Part shown: positions 27,501-33,707 of the stretch, piece by piece
Position numbering within the stretch: the first letter of the stretch is position 1
Layout: each line of letters starts with the position of its first letter
DNA from: Hymenobacter sp. BRD128
GTDB taxonomy: Bacteria > Bacteroidota > Bacteroidia > Cytophagales > Hymenobacteraceae
Assembly (NCBI RefSeq): GCF_013256625.1
Contig: NZ_CP053908.1
Coordinates: 1,674,001-1,738,000 of the forward strand
DNA: 64,000 nucleotides
Direction of reading: 5' to 3'
The notes under the pieces: generated by a model
What the model was told of the DNA's origin: nothing
Database searches by the model: none
Seen by the model: only the letters and a program-made list of their open reading frames with translations
Program-made: the position numbers and the translations under genes

Positions 27501-27689
27501 CAGCACGTTGACGCCGGGCAGACCCGCGCCCTTTTCGTCTACGATGAGGCCCGTAATGGGGCCGGCGGCCGGGATATTCTCTCGTAATTCGATTGCCGCC
27601 AGGGCGTGAGCCAGCAGGGGTTGCAGGGGCAGGCAGCTAAGCGCGGCGGGCAGCACGAGCCGCCGCATCTTGGGTACTGACTTTCTCAT
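24528..27689 (-). CDS. susC: SusC/RagA family TonB-dependent outer-membrane transporter
   Basis: This is a 1053-residue protein with a signal peptide to about residue 32. A carboxypeptidase-D-like regulatory domain (~43-120) contains GLPGVNVLVKGTNVGTATN and ends in the typical ALNDVVVVGY. A plug domain (~135-245) contains PLYVIDGLW and the segment TVLKDASSTAIYGARGANG, the SusC signature. A 22-strand beta-barrel closes with an aromatic C-terminal residue (ATF). It imports oligosaccharides bound by SusD, using TonB energy. It is the first gene of the locus, behind a 430-base regulatory region. There is no N-terminal FecR-interacting (STN) domain, so regulation is probably not through an anti-sigma factor. 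Confidence 0.96.
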   Translation of the reverse strand: MRKSVPKMRRLVLPAALSCLPLQPLLAHALAAIELRENIPAAGPITGLIVDEKGAGLPGVNVLVKGTNVGTATNADGRYTIEAPAGATLVFSYIGYASQEVAVGDRSTVDVALTPDSRALNDVVVVGYLAQDRQNLSSAVGTPNLKEATKQPVPTITQALQGQVAGLQITGSGGPGDAPVVIIRGAGSAGNSNSAPLYVIDGLWTDNIRDLNPNDIATLTVLKDASSTAIYGARGANGVIQITTKKGKAGVPTIGVNAYIGVDNVYKRYQLTNASQWADRAVQAYANAGIDPLNAGQNSLAGAVKGPGGAFNPNVDTNWQDAFFRTGKVENYNVSFSGGTTGENIGSNYLISGEYFHQEGVVKGPDFKRYSLRLNSGMTKGRFRFQENAQLTHLNTTLLNGAPFIDVLTILPSVPVYDPNNQGGFGVGSTTQNTFATNPVGAQQLLRRTQSDNRLAGNMTMDYSIFDFLTYRLNLAMDGHTYSNADAQQLGILRQNTQINTSSLSEYQGYDVFLMAENTLNFNKTFGDHHVNVLGGYSERYMDFHNTTAQTQGFTASPQYYFQLSAGQTVGVVQGTEGVITNRSYFSQATYDYKNRYLVSGSFRRDGSSRFIEQNRFGNFGAASLGYRISEEDFFKNALPAVSNLKLRASYGIIGNDQLTGDYYGAYLPTPNINQNTNYVLGSGQVITNGRTQTVLSSNNLQWEERRTKDVGLDLAVLSNHLTFTADYYISETRKALAPVVVPIYTGNFGAVFQNAGNIENRGLELALGYQNATASGFTYSLNANLTTLRNQVLALPNPGQTLVDGQGLTSTSVGTSLGQFFLIPMAGIFQTQDEINNYKSADGRLIEPYAKPGDVKYTDTNGDGKIDLNDRVHVGSAFPTLQYGFNLSFGYKGFDLSVLAQGVSGNRIFNNAKVALESYNGPTNYELNVLPWTAANPSNSVPRALQGGSADPNLALAASQNALYQTTRWLEDGSYLRLKNVQLGYTFGKSALGWAPAIGSLRVYVTGRNLVTFTKYTGFDPEITGTGYFGRGIDNSAYPNVRTFTGGVQATF

Positions 27690-27736
27690 AGCGAGAAGGA
27701 TTGGGTGGGAAAAGTGAATAAAAGCGGAATAGCTTT

Positions 27737-27752
27737 ACACAATCGATTGTGT
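27737..27752. promoter_or_regulatory. 16-bp perfect palindrome, candidate operator of the arabinan locus
   Basis: ACACAATCGATTGTGT is a perfect palindrome 48 bases upstream of the susC start. The half-site CGATTGTGT recurs at about 27999-28007. A dimeric repressor or activator could bind here. The regulator is not encoded in the window. Confidence 0.45.
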
Positions 27753-27837
27753 AGGTTGTGTAAAAAAAACGTCATCGCTGGTACCGCAAACTCGGGGGCT
27801 TACCCGCGCGGAGAGATGTCGCCTTGAATCAACGCAA

Positions 27838-27873
27838 CAATAATAAGGGCTTTTCCGAGAATTAACAAAAATA
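27838..27873 (-). promoter_or_regulatory. Candidate susC promoter elements
   Basis: On the minus strand TATTTTTG (27873-27866) matches the TAnnTTTG -7 consensus exactly, but it has only a weak -33 element (TTTAC). Alternatively its TTTG (27869-27866) could serve as -33 for TATTATTG (27845-27838) with 20-base spacing. One of the two is likely used. The leader would be 140-180 bases and would include the palindrome. Confidence 0.35.
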
Positions 27874-28071
27874 AAATGTGCGTTTGAGCGCTGTAAAATT
27901 TCGAATTTTGGCTTTGCAAACGATTGCGGATAGTTTTTAGGCCTTTTTTGCTCTCGAAAAAAATATTACCCACTGCGCTTAACTGCTCCGCAACATTAAC
28001 GATTGTGTGGAATCACCCGTTATCACCTCCCTAGGCTCTTCGCCAGAATATTACCAGCGCCCCATGCAAAA

Positions 28072-28106
28072 CCCCCATTGCCTGCCCGACGGGGCCGCAA
28101 TGGGGG
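28072..28106 (-). terminator. Terminator of the desaturase gene
   Basis: The stem CCCCCATTGC (28072-28081) / GCAATGGGGG (28097-28106) is followed, on the minus strand, by TTTTGC. It lies 34 bases after the stop at 28140. Confidence 0.7.
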
Positions 28107-28139
28107 CAGGTAGCCGTAGTGAGGGCTAGCGGACCTTTA

Positions 28140-29117
28140 TTATTTGGCTATCGGCACGGCACTCGCGGTGGGCAGGCCCCGCACGAGGCGCGAGTACAGC
28201 GACAGCTCCTGGTCGAAGAGAAAGCGCAGCAGCACTTTGGTGTAGCTGGTGTGGTGCTGCAACGGCTCGTAAAACTCGGGCGCCAGCTTGCGCAGCTCGG
28301 GCAGCTTGTTCCAGGGCACGCCGGGCAGGTCGTGGTGCTCGTTGTGGTAGCCGATATTGAGGTGCACGCCGTTGAGGCGGCCGTAGTAGGACGTGGTTTC
28401 CTGCTCGGGGCTCAGCACGAGGTAGTGTTCCTGAATCCAGCGGGCGCCCACCGGGTGCAAACTCACCGAAAACCAGAAGCTGAAAAACAGGTACACGAAT
28501 GCCGACGGGCCTAGCCAGAGGTACATGCCCACGTTGAACAGAATCTGGGCCACCCAATTGGCGGCGATGTACTTATCGAACGGCACCACGCTGCGGCAGC
28601 GGAAGGTGCGCACCACCTGAAAAATCGGGAAGAAAAACAGCCAGATGGCCTTGCCCACGGCATAGTGCCGGATGAGCCGGGCCTCGTAGTGGTCGGGCAG
28701 GTCGGCGTCGTGGTCGAAGTCGCCGAGCGCCGAGTGGTGCTTGAGGTGGTACTTGCGAAAGCTCATGGCCGTCGGAATTACCATTGGCAGGTTGGCCGCG
28801 ATGCCCACGGCGGCATTGGCCCACTGACCTTTGAAAATCAGATTGTGGGTAGCCTCGTGCACAATCACGAACAGGGTGTGGCACACGAACGCCCCGAGCA
28901 CGTAGGCGGCCAGCAGCGACCAGTACCAGGCGTGGCCGTGCAGCAGGTAGGTAGCCAGCACCTGTCCCGCCACGCAACCCGCCGTGATGAGGGCCGTGTT
29001 GGCATTGCGGGTCATGAGGCGCTTTACCTCGGGGTGCGCCCGGAGCAGCTGGCGGGCCCGCACGTGGTGCGACACCGGCTCGGCCGTGGGAGTATAAGCG
29101 GTGGGGGCGGTGGGCAT
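28140..29117 (-). CDS. Membrane fatty acid desaturase family protein, sphingolipid delta-4-desaturase-like
   Basis: This 325-residue integral membrane protein has the three histidine boxes of membrane di-iron desaturases: HEATHN (~100), HLKHH (~135) and HNEHH (~250). Beyond the boxes, the segment NIGYHNEHHDLPGVPW, followed by KLPELRKLAPEFYEPL and a late ELSLYSRLVRG, closely parallels eukaryotic dihydroceramide delta-4-desaturases (DES1). SLHPVGARWIQEHYL is also in the same place as in those enzymes. Four to six hydrophobic segments fit a membrane location. Many Bacteroidota make sphingolipids, so a role in ceramide-type lipid desaturation is plausible. A generic acyl desaturase or a carotenoid-modifying enzyme remains possible. 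It is a single-gene unit ending in its own terminator. Confidence 0.85.
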   Translation of the reverse strand: MPTAPTAYTPTAEPVSHHVRARQLLRAHPEVKRLMTRNANTALITAGCVAGQVLATYLLHGHAWYWSLLAAYVLGAFVCHTLFVIVHEATHNLIFKGQWANAAVGIAANLPMVIPTAMSFRKYHLKHHSALGDFDHDADLPDHYEARLIRHYAVGKAIWLFFFPIFQVVRTFRCRSVVPFDKYIAANWVAQILFNVGMYLWLGPSAFVYLFFSFWFSVSLHPVGARWIQEHYLVLSPEQETTSYYGRLNGVHLNIGYHNEHHDLPGVPWNKLPELRKLAPEFYEPLQHHTSYTKVLLRFLFDQELSLYSRLVRGLPTASAVPIAK

Positions 29118-29203
29118 AATGCTAGGCAGCTAAAAACGACGGGGCTACTAAGGTACTTCCTTTCTGGCGCGGAAGCTGGTAGTAGCAGGCTGTCCCGCCT
29201 CCC

Positions 29204-29665
29204 TCAGTCCGGCTCCGGGGCCTTAATGCGGGGGTCGAAGGCAAAATCTTCCCAACCTACCAGGCGAATCTGGGCGAAATCGGGGTGGCGGGTATTGAGC
29301 ACGTAATTATGCTCGTGGGCGATGATGGACGACGGCACCCGGAGCACGGCCGCCGCCTGGCGGCGGTACCAGTCGGCCCCCAGCGGCTGGCAGCGGGCAT
29401 AGGCGCTGGTGGGCTGCCAGCCGGGCGGTAGCTGGGCCAGGGTTAGCTCCTCCACGGCCAGGCTGTCGGGCACGACTATTCGAATGACTTTGAACAGGTT
29501 ATTCAGGCCTTCGCCGCTGCGGTGCACCACGTTTTCGAGGCAGGCCAGCGCCCGGCTGCCGGCGGTGTAAATGACGAACTGCCCGCGCAGATTCCAGCGG
29601 CCGGGGTTGCCGGAGGCCACCAGCTCGCCGGCGTACCTGGCCAGGCAGATGCAGTAGATTTCCAC
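29204..29665 (-). CDS. RES domain toxin
   Basis: This 153-residue protein belongs to the RES family, whose characterised members degrade NAD+ in the host cell. The diagnostic segments are present: an early Arg-Tyr (ARYAGELVASG), then GRWNLRGQFVIYTAGSRALACLE, then a late PSSIIAHEHNYVLN with the Ser-x-x-x-x-x-x-Asn pattern and a C-terminal DPRI. The start is GTG at 29665, eight bases after the stop of the Xre-type gene upstream, so the two form an operon with the antitoxin first, as usual for RES-Xre systems. The length is typical. Whether the toxin is active cannot be judged, but no key residue seems lost. Confidence 0.88.
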   Translation of the reverse strand: MEIYCICLARYAGELVASGNPGRWNLRGQFVIYTAGSRALACLENVVHRSGEGLNNLFKVIRIVVPDSLAVEELTLAQLPPGWQPTSAYARCQPLGADWYRRQAAAVLRVPSSIIAHEHNYVLNTRHPDFAQIRLVGWEDFAFDPRIKAPEPD

Positions 29666-29673
29666 GGGCCGGG

Positions 29674-30117
29674 CTAGGCAAAGTCGCCGTGAGCGATGCG
29701 GCTCACTTCCTCAGCTACCAGGTCGATGCCGCCGCTCGTCTGGAGCAGGGCTAGCGGCGCCTGATTATCAAGCCCAAACGCCGGCTTGCCCAGCCAGCGC
29801 CGAAAGGCGGCCGCCTCGCCAAATACCTCGCCCCCCTGGCGGGCCAGGGCCAGCAGCTTGAGCACCTGCTCGCTGGCGGCCGGGGCCAGGCGCTTGTTGG
29901 CATCGCGGTAGGTGCGCAGGGTTTTGGTGGTGGTGTGCAGCAGGTCGGCCAGCTCGTCGGTACTCAGTTGCAGCAGGCTAGCCACGGCAAAGGCAGCTTT
30001 AGCGGGCACGCCGGTGCGGGCCTCCATTACCAAGGCGAAAGAATCGGTAACCACCGTGGCCAGGCTAGCCAGGACGGCCGGCATAGCGCCGGGCAAATAA
30101 GCAGGCGTGGCAAGCAT
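29674..30117 (-). CDS. Xre/MbcA/ParS-type antitoxin (DUF2384)
   Basis: This 147-residue protein is the likely partner of the RES toxin. The central part (LQLSTDELADLLHTTTKTLRTY) is a helix-turn-helix. The C-terminal part (EVFGEAAAFRRWLGKPAFGL, then PLALLQTSGGIDLVAEEVSRIAHGDF) is the DUF2384 toxin-antitoxin domain that blocks the RES active site. I chose the ATG at 30117. The frame extends to a TTG at 30156, but those residues are not family-like. Such antitoxins repress their own operon, so the region around 30118-30200 should contain the promoter and operator, though I see no clear palindrome there. Confidence 0.88.
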   Translation of the reverse strand: MLATPAYLPGAMPAVLASLATVVTDSFALVMEARTGVPAKAAFAVASLLQLSTDELADLLHTTTKTLRTYRDANKRLAPAASEQVLKLLALARQGGEVFGEAAAFRRWLGKPAFGLDNQAPLALLQTSGGIDLVAEEVSRIAHGDFA

Positions 30118-30298
30118 AGGCGAATAAAATGGGCTGGCCCGATACAACCAAACCAAGACCCGGCAAATATGGGGAACTTTTCTTTAGAAAACGGAAAATC
30201 TACCTTTTCGTTCCGACCCGGCGACCAAAGGAGATTGCCGCACTGCGCTCACAAGCCAAACTGTTTTACTTCCTCCATCTTCGGCTGACCTTTGCTCC

Positions 30299-31657
30299 AT
30301 GCCTCAGCCGACCCTGCTCCTTATTGACGACGAAAACCGCCTGCGCCAGGTGCTGGCCAGGGTGCTGGAGCTGGAAGGCTACCTCGTGCTGCAGGCCCCC
30401 GACGCCCGGCGCGGCCTCCAAACCCTAGCCGAGCACGCCGCCGAAATCCTGGTTATTCTCTCCGACGTGAAGCTGCCCGACGGCCACGGCGTGGCCCTGC
30501 TGCCGCGCTACCAGGCCGCGGCCCCGCTGGCCGAAATCATTTTGCTCACCGCCTACGGCACCGTGCCCGACGGGGTGCAGGCCATGAAGCAGGGCGCCTT
30601 CGACTACCTCACCAAGGGCGACTCGGACGACCAGCTGCTCGTGGTAGTGGCCCGGGCCGTGGAAAAGGCCCAGCTGCGCCGCCGCGTGGCCGAGCTCGAA
30701 AAGCAGGTGGGTCAGCAGTACACGTTCGACGCCATGATTGGGCAGTCGGCGGCCCTCACCAAGGCCAAGGCCCTGGCCGAGCGCGTGGCCCCTACCGACT
30801 CCACGGTGCTGCTCGAAGGCCCCACCGGCGCGGGCAAGGAGCTGTTTGCGCAGGCCATTCACCAGGCTAGCCCGCGCCGGGGCAAGCCCTTCGTGGCCGT
30901 CAATTGCAGCGCGTTTCCGAAGGATTTATTGGAGTCGGAATTATTTGGCTACCGCAAAGGCGCCTTCACCGGGGCGCTGGCCGATAAGAAAGGCCTACTG
31001 GAAGAAGCTAACGGTGGCACCCTGTTTCTGGATGAAATCGGCGAGCTCGACCTGGCCGTGCAGGCCAAGTTCCTGCGGGTGCTCGAAACCCAGGAATTTA
31101 CCAAGCTCGGCGACACCAAGCCCACCAAGGTGAACGTGCGCCTCATCGCGGCCACCAACCGCAACCTGCGTCAGGAAGCTGCCGAGGGGCATTTTCGGCC
31201 CGACTTGTACTATCGGCTCTCCGTGTTTGAGCTGGCCGTGCCGCCGCTCAGCGCCCGGCCCGCCGACGTGGCCCCGCTGGCCGAGCATTTTTTACGCATT
31301 TTCGCCGCCAAGCTGCGCAAGCGTCTGCCCGGCTTCGAGCCCGAGGCGCTGGCCCACCTGGCGCGTTACCCCTGGCCGGGCAATGTGCGCGAACTCAAAA
31401 ACGTGCTGGAGCGCGCCGCTATCCTGGCGCTCGATAACCAGCCGCTGACTGTGGACGACCTGCCGCCCGAGTTTCAGTACCTGCCCGCCGCCCCGGCCGA
31501 CCCCGCCGACCGCAGCCTGCGCGCCGTGGAGGGCCGCCACATTGGCCAGGTGCTGCGCGAGGCGGGCGGCAACAAGATGGAGGCCGCCCGCCAGCTCGGC
31601 ATCGGCGTAAAGACGCTCTACCGCAAGATTGAGGAGTTTGGACTGGGCCGCGAATAA
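30299..31657 (+). CDS. Sigma54-dependent response regulator (NtrC family)
   Basis: This 452-residue protein has three domains. The receiver (1-~120) has the acidic pair in LLIDDE and the phospho-acceptor Asp in LSDVKLPDG. The conserved Lys-Pro is replaced by YLTKGDSDD, which is unusual. The AAA+ domain (~140-375) has Walker A GPTGAGKE, Walker B GGTLFLDEIGELD and a complete GAFTGA loop for sigma54 contact. The C-terminal Fis-type helix-turn-helix (~410-450) contains NKMEAARQLGIGVKTLYRKI. It activates sigma54 promoters after phosphorylation, most probably by the kinase encoded at 31889. The neighbouring potassium transporter suggests an ion or osmotic signal, but this is only inferred from order. 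Confidence 0.93.
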   Translation: MPQPTLLLIDDENRLRQVLARVLELEGYLVLQAPDARRGLQTLAEHAAEILVILSDVKLPDGHGVALLPRYQAAAPLAEIILLTAYGTVPDGVQAMKQGAFDYLTKGDSDDQLLVVVARAVEKAQLRRRVAELEKQVGQQYTFDAMIGQSAALTKAKALAERVAPTDSTVLLEGPTGAGKELFAQAIHQASPRRGKPFVAVNCSAFPKDLLESELFGYRKGAFTGALADKKGLLEEANGGTLFLDEIGELDLAVQAKFLRVLETQEFTKLGDTKPTKVNVRLIAATNRNLRQEAAEGHFRPDLYYRLSVFELAVPPLSARPADVAPLAEHFLRIFAAKLRKRLPGFEPEALAHLARYPWPGNVRELKNVLERAAILALDNQPLTVDDLPPEFQYLPAAPADPADRSLRAVEGRHIGQVLREAGGNKMEAARQLGIGVKTLYRKIEEFGLGRE

Positions 31658-31693
31658 TAAGCCGGGGGTAGTAGCGCTACCAGTTACTTGCCC

Positions 31694-31722
31694 CATTTTG
31701 GCCCTATTACCGGGTCAAAATG
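31694..31722 (+). terminator. Hairpin between response regulator and sensor kinase
   Basis: CATTTTGGCCC (31694-31704) pairs with GGGTCAAAATG (31712-31722), with one G-U pair and a 7-base loop. No T run follows, so it may be a weak terminator or a processing site in the 231-base gap between the two genes. Confidence 0.35.
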
Positions 31723-31888
31723 ACCCACTAGGCAGTTCGTGGCTCAACTTCTTCCTGCTGATAAGTTATTTTATAAATCTGATTATCAGACATAACACTC
31801 AATTTCAACCTACGTTGTCTTACTAAGGCCCGCCTTTCGCAGCGGGTAGTCAGCCGGCCCGCATCAGCGGTGCATTCCGGCGGCTACT

Positions 31889-33666
31889 ATGCGTTTGCAC
31901 ACTAAAATTACGCTGGGTTTCCTGGCCATGCTGGGGCTGCTGCTGGGCATTGGGTTCTACGCCTTTGCTACCCTGGGCCGCCTCGACCGGGCCAACCGGG
32001 CCGTGCTGCAGGATAACTTTTACTCGGTACAGCTCGGCCAGGGCATGTTGCAGGCACTAGATGGGCTGGCCGCCAGCCCCGCCGATGCGCCCGCGCTAGC
32101 CCGCCTGCGCACCCTGCTCGACCGTGAGGCCGACAACGTGACTGAGCCCGGCGAGCGCCGGCTGGTCGATAGCCTGACCCAGGCGCTGGCCACCTACCCC
32201 GGCGCGGCCCCGGCCGCCAGTCAGGCGCGGCTGCGCCAGCTCACCCACCGCATGGTGGGGCTGAACATGGCCGCCCTCACCCGCAAAAACGGCCAGGCGA
32301 TGCACACCGCCGCCCAGGCCAAGAACTACCTGCTGCTATTCAGCGTGCTGAGTACGCTGGTGGGGCTGATGCTGGTGGGCAGCGTACCGCAGGCCGCTAT
32401 CGGGGGGCTGCGCAAGCTAGCCGCTAGCCTCGACTACGCCACGCGTACCAACTTCGCGGCCACCGTGCCTATTGAAAGCACCGACGAGGTGGGCCAGGTC
32501 ACGGCGGCCTTTAACCGCCTGCTGGTGCACGTGCAGGACATTCGCAGCCACAGCCTGGCCGAGGTCGTGACCGAGCGCAACCGCACCAGCGGCCTCGTGC
32601 AAACGCTCGACGAGCCCGTATTTCTGCTCGACCCCGGCCGCCGCCTCATCGTGGCCAACCCGGCCGCCTGCACCCTGCTGGGCCTGGCCGAAAGCCAGGT
32701 GCTGGGCCGCCCGGCCACCGAGCTCGCCCAGGACAACGCAGTTTTTGCCCAGGTGCTGGCCCCGGCCCTGCTGCCGGTGGCCCAGCGCCCCCCCAGGCGC
32801 AGCCGCTGGTGCTGGCTAGCCTGGCTGGCCCCGATGAAGCCCCCGCCCACTACCAGCTTTCGGTGCACGAGGCAGTGGCCTTCAACGAAGCGCGCGACCA
32901 GATGGAGGCCGTGGGCACCGTGCTGGCGCTGCGCAACGTGTCGGCCTTCCGCCAGCTCGACCAGACCAAGTCGGATTTCCTGGCCACGGCCGCGCACGAG
33001 CTGAAAACGCCGCTTTCGAGCATCAACTTCAACCTCAAGCTCTTGCACGACCCGCGCGTGGGCCAGCTCAACGCCGAGCAGCAGGACATTGTGGGCACCA
33101 TCAAGGAAGAAAACCAGCGCCTGCTGCGCCTCGTGGGCGAGCTGCTGACCGTGGCCCGCCTCGACGTGGGCCAGGGCATTGCCCTCGACCCGCGCCCGCT
33201 GGCCGTGGCTAGCCTGGTGGCCGCCGCCACCACGCCGCTGCAATTGCAGCTGCGCGCCCGCCACCTTACGCTCGATACCCAGCTGCCCGCCGACCTACCG
33301 CCCATCCGCGCCGACCACGAAAAAACGGCTTGGGTGCTGCTCAACCTGCTCGTGAATGCCGTGCGCTACTCGCCCGAGCAGGGCCACATCGAGCTCAGCG
33401 CCGCTCCTACCCCCGACCGCCGTGCCGTGCGCGTGCAGGTGCAGGACCACGGCCCCGGCATCGCCCCGGCCGACCAGCAGCGCATTTTTGAGCGCTTCGC
33501 TCAGGGCCCGGCCGCCCCGGCTGCCAGCGGCGATGCTGATTCTGGCACCGGCCTCGGCCTCAGCATTTCGCGCGAATTCATCGCCAGCCAGGGCGGCCAG
33601 CTGGGGGTCGAAAGCACGCTGGGCGAGGGCAGCACCTTCTACTTCACCCTACCGGTGGCCAGCTGA
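31889..33666 (+). pseudogene. Sensor histidine kinase interrupted by a single-base frameshift
   Basis: Two frames encode one kinase of about 592 residues. It has TM1 (~7-28), a periplasmic helical domain, TM2 (~148-170), HAMP (~172-225) and PAS (~230-310). HisKA (phospho-accepting His in TAAHELKTPLSS) and HATPase_c follow, with an N box NLLVNAVRYSP, G1 DHGPGIAP and G2 GTGLGLSI. The first frame loses sense after VAQRPP. The second is coherent from about 32794 (QAQPLVLASLAGPDEA). The junction is a run of seven C at 32788-32794. One more C would restore the frame, and the total would then be exactly 593 codons. It probably pairs with the upstream NtrC-type regulator. It could be inactive, or the frameshift may be a sequencing error. 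Confidence 0.85.
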
Positions 33667-33707
33667 GCGCCGCCGCATCTACTGACAATTTCTTCTTTTT
33701 CTTCCTC

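Larger units (their letters stand above)
27690..28139. other. Gene-free regulatory region upstream of susC
   Basis: About 450 bases with no plausible gene, much richer in A and T than the flanks. It contains the 27737-27752 palindrome, a second CGATTGTGT copy near 27999, a GCAAACGATTGC sequence near 27916, promoter-like elements near 27838-27873 and the terminator of the next gene at 28072-28106. No regulatory gene for the locus is present in the window. Confidence 0.6.

Noticed and set aside
31730..31760. Possible sigma54 promoter in front of the sensor kinase (TGGC followed by TTC)
   Set aside because: The -12 GC element is missing at the required spacing, so the match is no better than chance.
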